From positions 62,001 to 126,000 of the forward strand of contig NZ_FMDM01000003.1 of NCBI RefSeq assembly GCF_900090105.1: DNA of 64,000 bases, in the 5' to 3' direction. The position numbers were made by a program, and so were the translations under genes. The notes below the pieces were generated by a model. It had not been told where the DNA came from, did no database searches, and saw nothing but the letters and a program-made list of their open reading frames with translations. The first letter of the stretch is position 1, and every line of letters starts with the position of its first letter. The stretch is from Micromonospora humi. GTDB taxonomy: Bacteria > Actinomycetota > Actinomycetes > Mycobacteriales > Micromonosporaceae. This document shows, one piece after another, positions 41,186 through 50,741 of this stretch.

Positions 41186-41240
41186 GTGAGAAAGGGCCCC
41201 TTCTCTACCGGAGGCGTTAAGAAGGGGCCCTTCCTTTCAC
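41186..41240. repeat. 55-bp GGGGCCCC inverted-repeat element, copy E (diverged)
   Basis: Begins GTGAGAAAGGGCCCCTTCT and ends AGAAGGGGCCCTTCCTTTCAC when split at the middle; its centre CTACCGGAGGCGTTAA is the reverse complement of the copy A core. It lies two bases from the aceE stop, between two convergent genes. Confidence 0.88.
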
Positions 41241-41242
41241 TC

Positions 41243-43987
41243 TCAGCTGTCGCCGCCGGTCTCGCCTACCGGGGCCGCGTTGACGTCGTCCAGCGCGTAC
41301 TTGCGGGCGGCGTCCGCCGGCACGTGGGCCGGCACGGTGCCGCGCAGGGCGAGCTGCCGCAGCGTGGCGACCGCCACCGACTCGGCGTCCACGTGGAAGT
41401 GGCGGCGCAGCGCGTGCCGGGTGTCCGACATGCCGAAACCGTCGGTGCCCAGCGAGGTGTAGTCACCCGGCACCCAGCGGGAGATCAGGTCCGGCACCGC
41501 GCGCATCCAGTCGCTGACCGCGACCTTCGGACCCTCGGCGTCGGCCAGCTTCCGCTGGACGTACGGCACCCGCTGCTCCTCGCCCGGGTTGAGCAGGTTG
41601 TGCTCCTCGCACTCCACCGCGTCGCGGCGCAGCTCGGTCCAGGACGTCACCGACCACACGTCGGCGGCCACGCCCCAGTCCTCGGCGAGCAGCTGCTGCG
41701 CCTTGAGCGCCCACTGCATGCCGGTGCCGGAGGCGAGGATGTTCGCCTTCGGCGCCTCGCCCTCGACCTGCGGGGCCGGGGAGTAGCGGTAGATGCCCTT
41801 GACGATGCCCTCGGCGTCCACGCCGTCCGGCTCGGCCGGCTGGAAGATCGGCTCGTTGTAGACGGTGAGGTAGTAGAAGACGTTCTCCTGCGCCTCGCCG
41901 TACATCCGGTGCAGGCCGTTCTCCAGGATGTGCGCCAGCTCGAACGCGAACGCGGCGTCGTACGCGACCACCGCCGGGTTGGTGGCGGCGAGCAGCAGCG
42001 AGTGCCCGTCCTCGTGCTGGAGTCCCTCGCCGTTGAGCGTGGTCCGGCCGGCGGTGGCGCCGAGCACGAAGCCGCGCGCCATCTGGTCGGCCGCCGCCCA
42101 GAACCCGTCGCCGGTGCGCTGGAACCCGAACATCGAGTAGAAGATGTACATCGGGATCATCGGCTCGCCGTGCGTGGCGTACGAGGTGCCGGCGGCGGTG
42201 AACGAGGCGACCGAGCCGGCCTCGTTGATCCCCTCGTGCAGGATCTGCCCGGTCGTCGACTCCTTGTACGACAGGAACAGCTCGCGGTCGACCGAGGTGT
42301 AGCGCTGGCCGTGCGGCGAGTAGATCTTCTGGGTCGGGAAGAGCGAGTCCATGCCGAAGGTGCGGGCCTCGTCCGGGATGATCGGCACCCAGCGCTTGCC
42401 GAACTCCTTGTCCTTCATCACGTCCTTGAGCAGGCGGACGAAGGCCATCGTGGTGGCCACCTTCTGCTTGCCGGACCCGCGCTTGACGTCGGCGAACCGC
42501 TCGCTGCCCGGGATGGCCAGCGTCTTGGGCGCGGTGGTGCGCGACGGGAGGAAGCCGCCGAGCTGGCGACGCCGCTCGCGCAGGTACTCCATCTCGTCCG
42601 ACTTCTCGTCCGGGGTGTAGTACGGCGGGAGGTAGGGGTTCTCCTCCAGCTGCTTGTCCGGGATGTCGAGGTAGAGCCGGTCGCGGAACAGCTTCAGGTC
42701 GTCCAGCGTCAGCTTCTTCATCTGGTGCGTGGCGTTGCGGCCCTCGAAGTGCGAGCCCAGCGTCCAGCCCTTGATGGTCTTGGCGAGGATGACCGTCGGC
42801 TGACCGGTGTGCTCCGTGGCCGCCTTGTAGGCCGCGTAGAGCTTGCGGTAGTCGTGGCCGCCCCGCTTGAGGTTCCAGATCTCGTCGTCGGAGAGGTGCT
42901 CGACCATCCTGCGGGTCCGCGGGTCGCGGCCGAAGAAGTGCTCCCGGACGTACGCCCCGGACTCCGCCTTGTAGGTCTGGTAGTCACCGTCGGGCGTGGT
43001 GTTCATCAGGTTGACCAGCGCGCCGTCGGTGTCCGCCGCGAGCAGCGGGTCCCACTCGCGGCCCCAGACCACCTTGATGACGTTCCAGCCGGCGCCCCGG
43101 AAGAACGCCTCCAGCTCCTGCATGACCTTGCCGTTGCCGCGGACCGGCCCGTCCAGCCGCTGCAGGTTGCAGTTGATCACGAAGGTGAGGTTGTCCAGCT
43201 CCTCGCGCGCGGCCACGCCGATCGCGCCGAGCGACTCGACCTCGTCCATCTCACCGTCGCCGAGGAACGCCCAGACGTGCTGCTGGGAGGTGTCCTTGAT
43301 GCCACGGTGGTGCAGGTAGCGGTTGAACCGCGCCTGGTAGATGGCGTTCAATGGGCCGAGGCCCATGGAGACGGTGGGGAACTCCCAGAAGTCGGGCATC
43401 AGCCGCGGGTGCGGGTAGGAGGGCAGCGAGCCGGCGCGGTGCGACAGCTCCTGCCGGAACCCGTCGAGCTGGTCGGCGCTGAGCCGGCCCTCCAGGAAGG
43501 CCCGCGCGTACATGCCGGGGGAGGCGTGGCCCTGGTAGTAGATCTGGTCCCCGCCGCCCGGGTGCTCCTTGCCCCGGAAGAAGTGGTTGAAGCCCACCTC
43601 GTAGAGCGACGCGGAGCTGGCGAACGTGGAGATGTGGCCGCCCACGCCGATCTCCGGGCGTTGCGCCCGGTGCACCAGCATGGCGGCGTTCCACCGGATG
43701 TACGCCCGCAGTCGCCGCTCGATGTGCTCGTCACCGGGGAACCACGGCTCCCGCTCCGGCGGAATGGTGTTGATGTAGTCGGTGGTGGTCAGGGACGGCA
43801 CCCCGACCTGGCGCTCGCGGGCCCGCTCCAGCAGGCGAAGCATGACGTACCGGGCGCGCTTGGTTCCGCGCTCGTCGATGACACCGTCGAGCGACTCGAC
43901 CCATTCGCTGGTCTCTTCAGGGTCGATGTCCGGAAGCTGGCTCGGCAGACCAGCGGTGATCACCGGGCGCTTGCGTTCCGTAGCCAC
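41243..43987 (-). CDS. aceE: Pyruvate dehydrogenase E1 component, homodimeric type
   Basis: 914 residues from a GTG at 43987. The thiamine diphosphate motif is seen as [19 protein letters not shown], with the asparagine in [17 protein letters not shown]. The order of domains and length match the homodimeric AceE of actinobacteria and gamma-proteobacteria. It decarboxylates pyruvate and passes the acetyl group to the lipoyl E2. In mycobacteria aceE lies close to DUF3052 and ahpE genes; here those genes are 7 kb away, with other genes between. Confidence 0.96.
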   Translation of the reverse strand: MATERKRPVITAGLPSQLPDIDPEETSEWVESLDGVIDERGTKRARYVMLRLLERARERQVGVPSLTTTDYINTIPPEREPWFPGDEHIERRLRAYIRWNAAMLVHRAQRPEIGVGGHISTFASSASLYEVGFNHFFRGKEHPGGGDQIYYQGHASPGMYARAFLEGRLSADQLDGFRQELSHRAGSLPSYPHPRLMPDFWEFPTVSMGLGPLNAIYQARFNRYLHHRGIKDTSQQHVWAFLGDGEMDEVESLGAIGVAAREELDNLTFVINCNLQRLDGPVRGNGKVMQELEAFFRGAGWNVIKVVWGREWDPLLAADTDGALVNLMNTTPDGDYQTYKAESGAYVREHFFGRDPRTRRMVEHLSDDEIWNLKRGGHDYRKLYAAYKAATEHTGQPTVILAKTIKGWTLGSHFEGRNATHQMKKLTLDDLKLFRDRLYLDIPDKQLEENPYLPPYYTPDEKSDEMEYLRERRRQLGGFLPSRTTAPKTLAIPGSERFADVKRGSGKQKVATTMAFVRLLKDVMKDKEFGKRWVPIIPDEARTFGMDSLFPTQKIYSPHGQRYTSVDRELFLSYKESTTGQILHEGINEAGSVASFTAAGTSYATHGEPMIPMYIFYSMFGFQRTGDGFWAAADQMARGFVLGATAGRTTLNGEGLQHEDGHSLLLAATNPAVVAYDAAFAFELAHILENGLHRMYGEAQENVFYYLTVYNEPIFQPAEPDGVDAEGIVKGIYRYSPAPQVEGEAPKANILASGTGMQWALKAQQLLAEDWGVAADVWSVTSWTELRRDAVECEEHNLLNPGEEQRVPYVQRKLADAEGPKVAVSDWMRAVPDLISRWVPGDYTSLGTDGFGMSDTRHALRRHFHVDAESVAVATLRQLALRGTVPAHVPADAARKYALDDVNAAPVGETGGDS

Positions 43988-44170
43988 AGGCGTTCCCTCG
44001 GTTCTGTGTGGGATAGGTCTCTAGCGCCATCCTGCCCCCTGGTGGCGCTCGTCGTCACGTCTGGCTCCCCCAGACGCGATGCTGAACACAGGTACCCGCC
44101 GGTAACTTTGTGCGACCGCCGGCCGCGCGGTCCGAGCCGGTGGGTGGCGGCCCCGGTCTACCCTGCCGGC

Positions 44171-44500
44171 ATGGTTCGGGTGGGCGGTGCGCTGGTGGGG
44201 GTGGGCGCGCTGGTCGCGGCGGGCTCGGCGGCCGGGCTGGCCCGGGAGATCGCGCGCACCCCGGAGTGGGGCGCCGGCTGGGTGTTCGGCCTCGGCGTCG
44301 GCGTGATGCTGGTCCTCGGCGGCGTGGACGAGATCCGCCACCGGCGCCGGTTCGGCGCCGGCTACCGGGAGGCGGCCGGTGGGGCCGGCGTCCTCCCGCA
44401 CACGCCGGGTCCGGAGACCGGCGGCGGCGAGATGCCCGACTACGGCTCGGGGCACGGCGGTGGTGGTGGCGGGGACTGCGGCGGCGGGAGCGGGAGCTGA
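44171..44500 (+). CDS. Small two-helix membrane protein with Gly/Cys-rich tail
   Basis: 109 residues from the ATG at 44171. Two membrane helices (GGALVGVGALVAAGSAAGLA and GWVFGLGVGVMLVLGGV) are followed by a cytoplasmic basic stretch (DEIRHRRRFGAGYRE) and a tail GHGGGGGGDCGGGSGS. Tails of this kind occur in several actinobacterial membrane proteins of unknown role. No homologue with known function comes to mind. It is 23 bases upstream of the YjbQ gene. Confidence 0.65.
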   Translation: MVRVGGALVGVGALVAAGSAAGLAREIARTPEWGAGWVFGLGVGVMLVLGGVDEIRHRRRFGAGYREAAGGAGVLPHTPGPETGGGEMPDYGSGHGGGGGGDCGGGSGS

Positions 44501-44523
44501 GCCGCTGCGGCAGAATGCGCCGT

Positions 44524-44928
44524 ATGCGCAGTGAGGTGATCAACGTCCGGACCGGTTCCCGGCCCACCGTCCGGGACATCACGGCCGAGGCCGAGCGGTT
44601 CGTCGCCGGGGCCGGCGACGGGCTGCTGCACGTGTTCGTCCCGCACGCCACCGCCGGGCTGGCGATCATCGAGACCGGCGCCGGCTCGGACGACGACCTG
44701 CTCCGGGCGCTCGACGACCTGCTCCCCACCGACGACAGGTGGCGGCACCGGCACGGCTCGCCCGGGCACGGCCGCGACCACGTGCTGCCGGCCTTCGTGC
44801 CGCCGTACGCCACGCTGCCGGTGCTCGGCGGGCGGCTCCAGCTCGGCACGTGGCAGTCGATCTGCCTGGTCGACCCGAACGGCGACAACCCGGAGCGCCA
44901 GGTCCGCTTCTCGTTCCTCGCCGGCTGA
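44524..44928 (+). CDS. YjbQ-family protein (UPF0047)
   Basis: 134 residues. VFVPHATAGLAIIETGAGSD and the C-terminal LGTWQSICLVDPNGDNPERQVRFSF are the signature of the YjbQ/UPF0047 family, including its conserved His and GTWQ loop. Members have weak thiamine-phosphate synthase activity and complement thiE mutants, but the natural role is unsettled. An ATG at 44515 in the same frame is an alternative start. Confidence 0.9.
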   Translation: MRSEVINVRTGSRPTVRDITAEAERFVAGAGDGLLHVFVPHATAGLAIIETGAGSDDDLLRALDDLLPTDDRWRHRHGSPGHGRDHVLPAFVPPYATLPVLGGRLQLGTWQSICLVDPNGDNPERQVRFSFLAG

Positions 44929-44955
44929 GCCGGCCCGGCACTTTCCGGCGCGACG

Positions 44956-45726
44956 TCAGCCGAGCAGCCGGCGGAGTTCGCCCGGGGTGTGGCCGAGGTG
45001 CGCGCGGACGGTGCGGGTCAGGTGCGCCTGGTCGGCGAAGCCCAGCTCGCCGGCGAGGTCGGCCAGGCGGACGCCGCCCTGCTCGATCCGGTCCAGCACC
45101 CGGACCACGCGCAGGTGGTTGCGGTAGCGGGTCAGCGGCACCCCGACCCGGGCCTGGAACTCCCGGCTGAGCCGGTAGGGCGACACCCGTAACGCCCGGG
45201 CCAGCGGAAGCAGCCCGGCGGCCTCCGGTGCGTCGTCGTGCAGCGCCGCCCGCGCCCGCTCGACCAGCAGCCGACCCGGACCGGCTCCGACCGCCGCCGG
45301 TGCGGTGGCCCGGCCGAGCAGCCGCACCAACCGCTCGGCCGCGGCGTGGTCGGGATCGTCGACGTCGCGCAGCAGCAGCCGGTGGGCGAGGTCGAGCCGG
45401 CCGTCCACGTGCAGTGTCCCGGGGACCGGCCGGTCGTCGAACAGCTCCCGCCACAGCCGCTCCGACACGTGCACCGAGGTGCAGTCGTCGCCGCCCGCCG
45501 GGTGGGCGAACCGTTCCTCCTCGCCGGGCACGGTCAGGTAGGCGACCGTCGACCCGACCCAGGCGTCGCCGTCGCGCCCGACCCGCCGGAAGGCGCCGCG
45601 CCGGGCCAGCACCAGGCCGTACGCGGTGGCCGGCTCCGGCGCGGACCAGCCGGTGTGGTCGTCCCGGCAGCGCACCACGCCGACCTGGAAGTCCGGGTGG
45701 GCCAGCAGCCGCGTGGTGGTGCGCAC
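44956..45726 (-). CDS. AraC-family transcriptional regulator
   Basis: 256 residues from a GTG at 45726. The N-terminal half is a cupin-like sensor (WSAPEPATAYGLVLARRGAFRR). The C-terminal 100 residues are a double helix-turn-helix with LPLARALRVSPYRLSREFQARVG and LADLAGELGFADQAHLTRTVRAHLGHTPGELRRLL. Divergent from the MFS transporter next door, with 87 bases shared, so it probably controls that transporter. Inducer unknown. Confidence 0.9.
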   Translation of the reverse strand: MRTTTRLLAHPDFQVGVVRCRDDHTGWSAPEPATAYGLVLARRGAFRRVGRDGDAWVGSTVAYLTVPGEEERFAHPAGGDDCTSVHVSERLWRELFDDRPVPGTLHVDGRLDLAHRLLLRDVDDPDHAAAERLVRLLGRATAPAAVGAGPGRLLVERARAALHDDAPEAAGLLPLARALRVSPYRLSREFQARVGVPLTRYRNHLRVVRVLDRIEQGGVRLADLAGELGFADQAHLTRTVRAHLGHTPGELRRLLG

Positions 45727-45813
45727 CGGGCCAGCGTAGGCCGCCACGGTGACCCGGCACGGCCCGCAAGGATCGACAAGACCGGTCGTCCGCGCGGGCG
45801 GCAGGGTGCCCGG

Positions 45814-47229
45814 GTGACCGCATCGCACCGGCGTCCCGCCGCCCTGCTCGTCGTCCTGCTCACCGGGCAGGCGATGGCCTCCATGGACACCTCGATCACG
45901 GCGGTGGCCGCGCCCGCGATCCGCGCCGACCTGGGCGGCCCCGCCGCGGTCCAGCAGCTCGTGCTCGCCGGCTACACGCTCACCTTCGCCGTGCTGGTGG
46001 TGGTCGGCGCCCGGCTCGGCGCCCGCCACGGCGGCTCCCGGGTGTTCCTGGTCGGCCTGGCCGGCTTCACGCTCGCCTCGCTGGCCTGCGGGGCGGCCCC
46101 GACGTCGGTCACCCTGGTGCTCGCCCGGGTGACCCAGGGCGCGGCCGGCGCGCTCATGGTGCCGCAGGTGCTCGCGCTGATCCGGACCGCGCTGCCGGAC
46201 GCCGCCCGGGCCCGGGCGGTCGGCGCGTACTCGATGGTGCTCGCGCTCGGCGTGGCCGCCGGGCAGGTCCTCGGCGGGCTGTTGGTGACGCTCGACCTCG
46301 GCGGTCTCACCTGGCGGCTGGCGTTCCTGGTGAACGTGCCGGTCGGGGTGATCCTCCAGGTCGTCGGCCGGCGGGTGCTGGCCGGATCGCCGGTCCCGCC
46401 GGGTCGGCGGGAGCCGCTCGACCTGCCCGGCGCGGCGCTGCTGGCGGCGGCGATGCTCACCCTTGTGCTGCCCCTGGTCCTCGGGACCGTCGGGTGGGTC
46501 CGCGTCACCGCGGTCGCCGCCGGCGCCGTCGGGCTGCGGCTCTTCCTCGGGTACGAGTCCCGTCGGGCCCGGCGGCACGAGGCCCCGCTGCTGGACGTGG
46601 CCGTGCTGCGGCATCCGGGTGTGGCGACCGGGTTGTTCGCCTGCTGCGTGGTCATGGGCTGCTACGCCGGGTTCCTGTTCGTGTTCACCGTGCGGGCGCA
46701 GGACACGCTCGGTCTCGACGCGCTCGCCGCAGGGCTGGCCTTCCTCCCGTACGCCACGGGTTTCGCCCTGTGCGGCCTGGCGGTGGCCCGACTGCCGGGA
46801 GCGGCCCGGACGGTCCTGCCGGTGGCCGGTCCGCTGGTGCTGGCCGTGGTGGTCGTGGGCCTCGCCGTGCTGTCCGCCGGGAGTTGGCCCTGGATGGCCG
46901 GCGGCATGCTGTTGCTGCTCGGCGGCGCGGCGCACGCGGCCGCGTTCAGCCCGCTGGTCACCCGGCTCACCGCCGTCGTCCCGGCGAGCGCGGCGACCGC
47001 CCTCTCCGCGGTCGTCTCCACCGGCACCCTGCTCGCCGCCGTGCTGGGCGTGACAGTGGTCGGTGGCCTGCACCTGAGCCTGGCCGCCGCCGGCGAGGAC
47101 GGGCTCGTGCTCGCCCTGCCCCCGGCGCTCGCCGTCGCCGCGCTGCTGGGCACCGGTGCGTTCGCCGCCCGTCGCGCGGTCCGCCCGTTGGGCGCGCCGG
47201 AGACTCCCGCCGGTGCCCGGGCGGCATGA
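45814..47229 (+). CDS. MFS drug/metabolite exporter (14-helix, DHA2-like)
   Basis: 471 residues from a GTG. The helix 1 motif LLTGQAMASMDTSITAVAAPAI contains the DTS(I/V) pattern of 14-helix drug:proton antiporters. The antiporter motif in helix 5 is seen as GAYSMVLALGVAAGQVLGGLL. Flanked by a divergent AraC regulator and followed 42 bases later by a MarR regulator, a typical setting for an inducible efflux pump. Substrate unknown. Confidence 0.88.
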   Translation: MTASHRRPAALLVVLLTGQAMASMDTSITAVAAPAIRADLGGPAAVQQLVLAGYTLTFAVLVVVGARLGARHGGSRVFLVGLAGFTLASLACGAAPTSVTLVLARVTQGAAGALMVPQVLALIRTALPDAARARAVGAYSMVLALGVAAGQVLGGLLVTLDLGGLTWRLAFLVNVPVGVILQVVGRRVLAGSPVPPGRREPLDLPGAALLAAAMLTLVLPLVLGTVGWVRVTAVAAGAVGLRLFLGYESRRARRHEAPLLDVAVLRHPGVATGLFACCVVMGCYAGFLFVFTVRAQDTLGLDALAAGLAFLPYATGFALCGLAVARLPGAARTVLPVAGPLVLAVVVVGLAVLSAGSWPWMAGGMLLLLGGAAHAAAFSPLVTRLTAVVPASAATALSAVVSTGTLLAAVLGVTVVGGLHLSLAAAGEDGLVLALPPALAVAALLGTGAFAARRAVRPLGAPETPAGARAA

Positions 47230-47271
47230 TGGACCACATCAATTGTTGCTGTGTCACGTATGATCGTGGGC

Positions 47272-47739
47272 ATGGCGTCATCCACCGATGGGACGGACGA
47301 CCGGGCCGCGCTGGCCGGGGACACCGTGCGCCGGCTCCTGCACGTCGCCGCCGCGCTGCGCCACCACCAGGACGAGGCGATCGCCGAGCTGGGGCTCACC
47401 CCGGCCGCCGCCCGGGCGCTGCACGAGCTGGACCCGGACCACCCGCTTCCCGCCCGCGACCTGGCCGAGCAGCTCGGCTGTGACCGGTCCAACGTGACCG
47501 GCCTGGCCGACAAGCTGGAGCAGGCCGGCCTGGTGGAACGGCGGACCGACCCGACCGACCGGCGGCAGAAGACGCTGGTGGTCACCGCGCGCGGCCGGCA
47601 GGTGCGCGAGCGGGTGCGGGAGGTGATGTCGGACTCCCGACTGCTCGCCGGCCTGGGCGCCACCGAGCTGACCACGCTGCACGAGCTGGTCTGGAAGGTG
47701 TCCGACGGCGGGTGCCCCGAGGCGTGCGGGGAGATCTGA
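47272..47739 (+). CDS. MarR-family transcriptional regulator
   Basis: 155 residues from the ATG at 47272; in-frame ATGs lie at 47263 and earlier. The winged helix is clear: LPARDLAEQLGCDRSNVTGLADKLEQAGLVERR, then the wing TDPTDRRQKTLVVTARGR. The C-terminus has a Cys pair (GGCPEACGEI), which could make it redox sensitive. It follows the MFS gene and may repress it. The gap contains the AT-rich ATCAATTGTTGC, a possible operator half. Confidence 0.9.
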   Translation: MASSTDGTDDRAALAGDTVRRLLHVAAALRHHQDEAIAELGLTPAAARALHELDPDHPLPARDLAEQLGCDRSNVTGLADKLEQAGLVERRTDPTDRRQKTLVVTARGRQVRERVREVMSDSRLLAGLGATELTTLHELVWKVSDGGCPEACGEI

Positions 47740-47790
47740 GCCACGCCGGGCGGAACGTGTCCGACTGGGCGAGGCGGGCCCGAGTCGGTA

Positions 47791-50631
47791 ATGCTGTCCG
47801 ACGTGACCACCCCGCACGATCTCGACGACCGGCTCCGCGCCGACCTGGCCGCGCTCGGCGCGCCGGAGCGGCGGCGCGACCTCGGCGAACCGCTGCCCGA
47901 CGGCGGGTCGTTGACCGGGGCGCAGGCGCTGGCCCTGTTCGACGCGCAGCTCACCAGCCGGCTGCTCGACCTGGCCGGGCGCTGGCTGCGCGGCTTCGGC
48001 GAGGGGTACTACACGATCGGTTCGGCCGGCCACGAGGGCAACGCGGCGGTTGCCGCCGCGCTGCGCCCGACCGACCCGGCGCTGCTGCACTACCGGTCCG
48101 GGGCGTTCTACTGCCTGCGCGCCGCCCAGGCTGCCGGCGCCTTCCCGTCCGCCCCGCCGGCTCCGACCTCCGCCGCCCCACCGGCTCCGACCTCCGCCGC
48201 CCCACCGGCTCCGACCTCCGCCGCCCCACCGGTCGACTCACCGGCCCCGCCCCGGTCCGAGGCGCCGGGCCCGCCGGACGCCGCTGACAACGGACCCGCC
48301 GGCCCGGACGACGCCGTCTCTTCCGCTTCTCGGGATGAGCGTTCCGAAGGCCGGGACGCGTCAAGATCTTGGTACGAAAGTGCCCCCATGGGGGCCGTTC
48401 CGTACCAAGATCTCGATCCGGCGACCGATCTTGCGCTCGTCGACGGGGAGTCGCTCGTTCCGGGCGGCGCGGACCGGCGCGGCGGCGCGGACCTGTCGGG
48501 TGACGGCGAGCTGTCGGGTGACGGTGGGCTGTCGGGTGACGGTGGGCGCGGGGGCGTCGACGGGGGTGGGCCGTTGGGCGAGGTGCCCAGCGGGGCGGAG
48601 CGGCTGCCGGCGGGGGCGCTCGTGACCGTGGACGCGGACGGCGACGCGACCGTCGGCGTACCCGATCTGCCGTCGCCGTCGCTCGACGACGCCTACGCGG
48701 CGGCGGCGCGCGACGTGCTGCGGGGCATGGTCGCCTCCGCCGCGGAACCGATCGCCGGCGGCCGGCACAAGGTCTTCGGCCGGGCCGACCTCGCGGTCGT
48801 GCCGACCACCTCCACCATCGCCTCGCACCTGCCGCGGGCGGTCGGGCTGGGGCTGGCCCTGGAGCGGCTGCGCCGGGGCGGCCCGCGCGCCGACGCCGAC
48901 CCGGAGGTGGCGGCCTGGCCGCCGGACGCCGTGGTGGTCTGCTCGTTCGGCGACGCCTCGGTCAACCACGCCACGGCCGCCGCCGCGCTCAACACCGCCG
49001 GCTGGTACGACCACACCGGCCTGCGGATCCCGGTCCTGTTCGTCTGCGAGGACAACGGGTTCGGCATCAGCGTGCGCTCACCGGAGGGGTGGGTGGCCAC
49101 CGCGCTGCGGTCCCGACCCGGCATCCGCTACTTCGCCGCCGACGGCACGGATGTGGTGGAGACCCACCGGGTGGCGGCGGAGGCGGCGGCCTGGGTGCGC
49201 CGGCACCGCCGGCCCGCCGTGCTGCACCTGAGCACGGTCCGGCTGATGGGGCACGCCGGGGCGGACGCGGAGACCGCGTACCGGAGCCCGGCGGAGATCG
49301 CCGCGGACGTGGCGCGGGACCCGCTGCTGGTCACCGCCCGCCGGCTGGTCGAGGCCGGCTACGCCGCCGGGGAGGACCTGCTCGCCCGGTACGACGAGCG
49401 GGGCTGGCAGCTGCGCCGGATCGCCGAGGAGGTGCTGGACGAGCCGAAGCTGGCGTCCCCGGTCGAGGTGGTGGCGGAGCTGGCGCCGCGCCGGCCGGTG
49501 CGGGTGTCCCGGGCGGTCGCCGAGTCGGCGGCGCACGCGGCCGGGCCGGGCGCCGGTGCCCGGGCGGAGGCGTTCGGCGGCAAGCCGCCGGAGCTGACCG
49601 GGCCGTTGACGCTGGCGCAGAGCATCAACGCGGCGCTCGCCGACGGCATGCTCGACCACCCGCGGATGGCCGTGTTCGGCGAGGACGTGGCCGCGAAGGG
49701 CGGCGTGTACGGGGTCACGAAGGGCCTGCGGGACCGGTTCGGGGCGGCCCGGGTGTTCGACACGCTGCTCGACGAGACGTCGATCCTCGGTCTCGGGCTC
49801 GGCGCCGGGTTGGCCGGCATGCTGCCGGTGCCGGAGATCCAGTACCTGGCCTACCTGCACAACGCCGAGGACCAGCTCCGGGGCGAGGCGGCCACCATGC
49901 GGTTCTTCTCCCGGGGCGCGTTCCGCAACCCGATGGTGGTGCGGGTGGCCGGTCTGGCCTACCAGGAGGGCTTCGGTGGGCACTTCCACAACGACAACTC
50001 GGTGGCGGTGCTGCGCGACGTGCCGGGGCTGGTGATCGCGGTGCCGGCCCGGCCGGACGACGCCGCGCCGATGCTGCGTACCTGCCTGGCGGCGGCCCGG
50101 GTCGACGGCACGGTGTCGGTCTTCCTGGAGCCGATCGCGCTCTACCACTCGCGTGACCTCTACGCCGAGGGCGACGGCGAGTGGCTCGCCGAGTACGCCG
50201 AGCCGGGCGCGTGGGCGGACCGGCACGTGCCGATCGGCCGGGCCCGGGTGTACGGGATCGGTTCCGCCGAGGACCTCACCATCATCACCTTCGGTAACGG
50301 GGTGCGGATGTCGCTGCGGGCGGCCGCCACGCTGGCCGAGGAGGGCGTCGGCAGCCGCGTGGTGGACCTGCGCTGGCTCGCCCCGCTGCCGGTGGCGGAC
50401 CTCATCCGGGAGGCCTCGGCGACCGGTCGGGTGCTGGTGGTGGACGAGACGCGCCGCTCCGGCGGGGTGGGCGAGGGGGTGCTCGCCGCGCTCGTCGACA
50501 CCGGCTACGTCGGAGCGGCGCGCCGGGTGGCCGCTCTCGACACTTTTGTACCATTGGGTCCGGCTGCCCATCATGTTCTGGTGTCCGAGGAAGCCATTAC
50601 CCAGGGTGCCCGTACGCTGCTGGCACGGTAA
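47791..50631 (+). CDS. Fused alpha/beta 2-oxoacid dehydrogenase E1 with a large low-complexity insert
   Basis: 946 residues. Residues 1-112 and 298-580 make up the alpha half, with GFGEGYYTIGSAGHEGNAA, HKVFGRADLAVVPTTSTIASHLPRA and the thiamine diphosphate motif FGDASVNHATAAAALN. Residues 600-946 are the beta half: LTLAQSINAALADGMLDHP, FGEDVAAKGGVYGVTKGL, EGFGGHFHNDNS. Fused E1 proteins of this type usually need about 730-800 residues. The excess is a 185-residue insert (about 113-297) of Ala/Pro/Ser and Gly/Asp repeats that breaks the alpha half between HYRSGAFYCLRAAQ and LDDAYAAAARDVL. It would decarboxylate a branched-chain or other 2-oxoacid and feed a lipoyl E2 that is not in this window. 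Confidence 0.85.
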   Translation: MLSDVTTPHDLDDRLRADLAALGAPERRRDLGEPLPDGGSLTGAQALALFDAQLTSRLLDLAGRWLRGFGEGYYTIGSAGHEGNAAVAAALRPTDPALLHYRSGAFYCLRAAQAAGAFPSAPPAPTSAAPPAPTSAAPPAPTSAAPPVDSPAPPRSEAPGPPDAADNGPAGPDDAVSSASRDERSEGRDASRSWYESAPMGAVPYQDLDPATDLALVDGESLVPGGADRRGGADLSGDGELSGDGGLSGDGGRGGVDGGGPLGEVPSGAERLPAGALVTVDADGDATVGVPDLPSPSLDDAYAAAARDVLRGMVASAAEPIAGGRHKVFGRADLAVVPTTSTIASHLPRAVGLGLALERLRRGGPRADADPEVAAWPPDAVVVCSFGDASVNHATAAAALNTAGWYDHTGLRIPVLFVCEDNGFGISVRSPEGWVATALRSRPGIRYFAADGTDVVETHRVAAEAAAWVRRHRRPAVLHLSTVRLMGHAGADAETAYRSPAEIAADVARDPLLVTARRLVEAGYAAGEDLLARYDERGWQLRRIAEEVLDEPKLASPVEVVAELAPRRPVRVSRAVAESAAHAAGPGAGARAEAFGGKPPELTGPLTLAQSINAALADGMLDHPRMAVFGEDVAAKGGVYGVTKGLRDRFGAARVFDTLLDETSILGLGLGAGLAGMLPVPEIQYLAYLHNAEDQLRGEAATMRFFSRGAFRNPMVVRVAGLAYQEGFGGHFHNDNSVAVLRDVPGLVIAVPARPDDAAPMLRTCLAAARVDGTVSVFLEPIALYHSRDLYAEGDGEWLAEYAEPGAWADRHVPIGRARVYGIGSAEDLTIITFGNGVRMSLRAAATLAEEGVGSRVVDLRWLAPLPVADLIREASATGRVLVVDETRRSGGVGEGVLAALVDTGYVGAARRVAALDTFVPLGPAAHHVLVSEEAITQGARTLLAR
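48157..48228 (+). repeat. 24-bp tandem repeat x3 inside the E1 gene
   Basis: Three identical consecutive 24-base units starting CCGGCTCCGACCTCCGCC, encoding PAPTSAAP three times, at the start of the E1 insert. Confidence 0.95.
48364..48413. repeat. 50-bp palindromic element translated within the E1 gene
   Basis: Outer arms AGATCTTGGTACG / CGTACCAAGATCT (13 bp) and an inner palindrome GCCCCCATGGGGGC, separated by 5-base imperfect bulges. It is read in frame as part of the E1 protein (SRSWYESAPMGAVPYQDL). The sequence is unlike the surrounding low-complexity DNA and looks like an inserted palindromic element. Confidence 0.9.
48493..48546 (+). repeat. 18-bp tandem repeat x3 inside the E1 gene
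   Basis: Three consecutive units of CTGTCGGGTGACGGTGGG (the first ends GGCGAG), encoding LSGDGE LSGDGG LSGDGG, in the second part of the E1 insert. Confidence 0.92.
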
Positions 50632-50741
50632 ATTCCGTTCCACCCGGTGCGCCACTTGCGCAGCGAGCCGCAACTGTGTGGACTGGGCACCACGGCGTCG
50701 CACGACGCCGGAGCAGGCATGAGATGAGGAGGCACGCGACA

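Noticed and set aside
41186..44170. A plus-strand frame of more than 1000 codons opposite aceE
   Set aside because: Antisense to a clear pyruvate dehydrogenase E1. Only its terminal 109 codons (44171-44500) form a credible gene with its own ATG and membrane helices.
48157..48546. Possible CRISPR-like repeats in the E1 gene
   Set aside because: Directly contiguous in-frame tandem repeats, no spacers and no cas genes in the window.
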